From the NCBI GenBank assembly GCA_903910005.1, contig CAIVXW010000279.1:1-7234 (forward strand): DNA of 7,234 nucleotides. The letters are read 5' to 3'. The first letter of the stretch is position 1. Every line of letters starts with the position of its first letter. Made by a program: the position numbers and the translations under genes. The stretch is from an uncultured Methylococcaceae bacterium (lineage in GTDB: Bacteria > Pseudomonadota > Gammaproteobacteria > Methylococcales > Methylococcaceae). Positions 5,920-7,234 of the stretch are shown here, piece by piece. A model generated the notes under the pieces. That model had not been told where the DNA came from. It searched no databases and worked only from the letters and a program-made list of their open reading frames with translations.

Positions 5920-6027
5920 GTGAAAAAACAAGTATGGCTTGATTGTAGCGTCTTTTTTTGGGAATTACAATAACACGGCAATGGTTACATTCACCACTTT
6001 TCTACCACAAATATCTGGTTTTTTCAC
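5920..6027. promoter_or_regulatory. Possible operator pair flanking the operon promoter
   Basis: GTGAAAAAAC (5920-5929) and its exact complement GTTTTTTCAC (6018-6027) bracket the promoter, one in the leader and one about 50 bp upstream of the -35 box. A further GTGAAAA lies at 6064-6070. Symmetric distal sites like these suit looping repression by the XRE or MazE product, but the words are A-rich and could recur by chance. Confidence 0.3.
5942..5970 (-). promoter_or_regulatory. Sigma70-type promoter of the XRE-mazE-mazF operon
   Basis: On the minus strand, TTGTAA (5970-5965) and TACAAT (5947-5942) are separated by exactly 17 bp. Both boxes match 4-5 of 6 consensus positions. Transcription would start near 5935, leaving a leader of about 35 nt before the XRE ATG. 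The A-tract in the spacer (minus-strand AAAAAAA, 5959-5953) would bend the DNA. Confidence 0.65.
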
Positions 6028-6114
6028 GATGTCTTCGGCGTGAACAAATTGGATATTTTTATGGTGAAAAGCACATTGATGAAATAATTGAATCAAATCT
6101 GTGAGGTTAAAATA

Positions 6115-6858
6115 ATGTCAAAATATTTTATAGGCGCGGTTTTGTATACTCTGATGCTACCGGCTCAGGCTACCCCAGCCCTGTATGAATCCTTTATGGT
6201 CAAACCAAAATGGAAAGCCTTTGCCTATGCTGGTTCTAGCTCACCATCCATACCTTCGGTTGCGGCGGTCAATGGGGAAATGCGGGTTACGATACCTTAT
6301 GATATCATGGGAGAAACCTTTGCAGCTGGGTATACATCGACTTGTCTGTTTACCGGTGATTTTGATGTTGCCATCGACTATAAGTTGTTATCGTTTCCCG
6401 CTAATAATGGAGTTCGAGTCGGGTTGGTAGCTAACAATACCGTCAAACGGCAGGTACTCTTGAGTTCGGCAGGTGTTGCATGGGGAACTGGTGCACAAAT
6501 TATGCGTATGAGTGGAGCGGCCAATGAAGGATCAATGGCAGGTGAGCTTTATGCTACCGATATCAATCACGATTGCTGCCATCCCATTCCCACCGCTGCC
6601 AGAACAGGTAAACTGCGGTTGATTAGAAGCCAAGGAATCGTAACAGGTTACTATTTCGATGCGTACCAGAATTTCTGGGTGGAAATCAACAACGGGGGAA
6701 CTCCAGTAAGTTTTGGTGATACTCCCATCGAACTGGCGGCCTGGTCACACGATAGTTTCTTTTCAGATAAGAACATACAAATTGCATTCGATAATTTCTT
6801 TATCTCAAAAGGCACCCTGACAGGGCCAGAATGTCCGACTCCCCAAACCCGATACTGA
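6115..6858 (+). CDS. Sec-exported protein, probable concanavalin-like jelly-roll fold, function unknown
   Basis: This 247-residue protein starts at ATG 6115, supported by GAGGT (6103-6107) 7 nt upstream; a TTG at 6088 is less likely. Residues 1-19 form a signal peptide (MSKYFIGAVLYTLMLPAQA) with an A-Q-A cleavage site. The mature part is rich in beta-strand patterns: FTGDFDVAIDYKLLSF (about 78-93), GVRVGLVAN, GKLRLIRSQGIVTGYYFDA, then FWVEINN, and near the end NIQIAFDNFFISKG. Such paired strands, with an L-x-R-x-x-G-x-V-x-x-Y motif, are typical of LamG/DUF1349-like carbohydrate-binding jelly rolls; this is a fold inference, not a family match. It has four cysteines: C77, adjacent C154-C155 in NHDCCHP, and C240 near the end. 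No catalytic residues are recognisable. It is divergent from the XRE-mazEF operon and has no operon partner downstream. No convincing promoter was found. Confidence 0.75.
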   Translation: MSKYFIGAVLYTLMLPAQATPALYESFMVKPKWKAFAYAGSSSPSIPSVAAVNGEMRVTIPYDIMGETFAAGYTSTCLFTGDFDVAIDYKLLSFPANNGVRVGLVANNTVKRQVLLSSAGVAWGTGAQIMRMSGAANEGSMAGELYATDINHDCCHPIPTAARTGKLRLIRSQGIVTGYYFDAYQNFWVEINNGGTPVSFGDTPIELAAWSHDSFFSDKNIQIAFDNFFISKGTLTGPECPTPQTRY

Positions 6859-6944
6859 TGCAACTTTATGTAGTGTCATGTTGCCCGGTTGCCCGGCAAG
6901 AATGCCTGGGTAAGAAGCAATATCCCGCTGGACACTACGCATCA
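6856..6944 (+). other. Bulged long-range stem at the 3' end of the secreted-protein gene
   Basis: TGATGC (6856-6861, including the stop codon) and GTAGTGTC (6870-6877) together pair with the uninterrupted GACACTACGCATCA (6931-6944). This leaves an 8-nt bulge on the left side. Inside the loop, TTGCCCGGCA and TGCCTGGGTAA (about 6889-6911) can form a second, imperfect hairpin. There is no T-run after the stem, so it is not a standard terminator; an mRNA-stabilising 3' structure or a small mobile-repeat remnant are alternatives. Confidence 0.45.
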
Positions 6945-6953
6945 TAAACCAAA

Positions 6954-6968
6954 CCGCAAATCTTGCGG
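6954..6968. repeat. Short perfect hairpin
   Basis: CCGCAA (6954-6959) and TTGCGG (6963-6968) pair perfectly around a 3-nt loop. It sits between the bulged stem and the strong hairpin that follows. Confidence 0.45.
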
Positions 6969-6976
6969 AAAGACCA

Positions 6977-7008
6977 GGGATAACACCCTTCCAAAAGGGT
7001 GTTATCCC
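6977..7008. terminator. Strong perfect hairpin, possible terminator
   Basis: GGGATAACACCCTT (6977-6990) and AAGGGTGTTATCCC (6995-7008) form a 14-bp perfect stem with a CCAA loop, about 120 nt after the stop of the secreted-protein gene. On the plus strand it is followed by TTCCCTCCC and on the minus by TGGTCTTTCC, so neither side has a real U-tract. It may slow or end transcription with help, or it may be a protein-binding palindrome. Confidence 0.5.
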
Positions 7009-7164
7009 TTCCCTCCCGGCACGACAGTTCCCTGTTCTGCATTCAACCGATATTCCGCGCCCCCCAGTCGTCTAAAACAAGTTGTCCCGGCCAGGCGAAA
7101 AAACGGATACCGCCACGACCGATGAAGCCGGTTCTTACTCCGTCCCGTCAGGCTTCGCCGACCA

Positions 7165-7216
7165 CCCCTCCGGGGGAGGGGAATTTTGGGCGGGGTATTC
7201 CCCTCCTCTGGAGGGG
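7165..7216. repeat. Pair of GC-rich dispersed-repeat hairpins at right edge
   Basis: CCCCTCC-GGG-GGAGGGG (7165-7181) and CCCCTCC-TCT-GGAGGGG (7200-7216) are two 7-bp-stem, 3-nt-loop hairpins arranged head to head around TTTTGGGCGGGGTA. The GGCTTCGCCGACCACC before them and the CTCGAAGGGCGGGGTG after them are typical of a common intergenic repeat family in proteobacteria. The repeat probably continues beyond the window. The stretch 7009-7160 before it holds no gene or signal that I can support. Confidence 0.6.
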
Positions 7217-7234
7217 GGCTCGAAGGGCGGGGTG

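Noticed and set aside
6889..7125. Plus-strand open frame of 78 codons downstream of the secreted-protein gene
   Set aside because: It runs straight through three hairpins, has no ribosome binding site and shows no protein-like composition.

Overview
This looks like an accessory, insertion-rich stretch of a Gram-negative, probably gammaproteobacterial, chromosome. The Gram-negative call rests on a type-I-secretion RTX protein. The gammaproteobacterial call is weaker and rests on the general look of the toxin-antitoxin genes and dispersed repeats. No rRNA, tRNA or CRISPR array is visible.

Layout, left to right. Positions 1-302 are the 5' end of a group II intron on the minus strand, running off the left edge. 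Its EBS1 pairs perfectly over 6 nt with the adjoining IBS1. An orphan DUF2281 antitoxin-like gene (529-807, +) follows, with no toxin behind it. Its distal end runs into a ~196-bp element with imperfect 18-bp inverted ends (762-957) that carries REP-like palindromes. The main gene (1065-4538, +) encodes a 1157-residue secreted protein: a seven-bladed FG-GAP propeller, then cadherin/Ig-like and Calx-beta-like modules, then about 20 RTX nonapeptides and an RTX-type C-terminal end. Right after it is a scar (about 4540-4868) joining the start of an ISNCY-like transposase to the tail of an IS66-like one.

On the minus strand at 5899-4923 is a three-gene module: an XRE regulator with a C-terminal coiled coil, mazE and mazF. 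A good sigma70-type promoter (5942-5970) drives it. mazE and mazF overlap by 7 nt. mazF carries a single frameshift that leaves a TGA/ATG overlap in mid-gene, so the toxin is probably dead or made in two pieces.

Divergent from this module is a 247-residue Sec-exported protein (6115-6858, +) of unknown function, probably a jelly-roll (concanavalin-like) fold. The last ~375 bp have no convincing gene. They hold a bulged long-range stem starting at the stop codon, two perfect hairpins, and a pair of GC-rich dispersed-repeat hairpins at the right edge.

The genes do not form one pathway. The window reads as a surface/secreted protein locus sitting among decaying toxin-antitoxin modules and mobile-element scars. 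The most distinctive items are the FG-GAP/RTX chimera, the XRE-mazE-mazF operon with its split toxin, and the intron with verifiable exon pairing.
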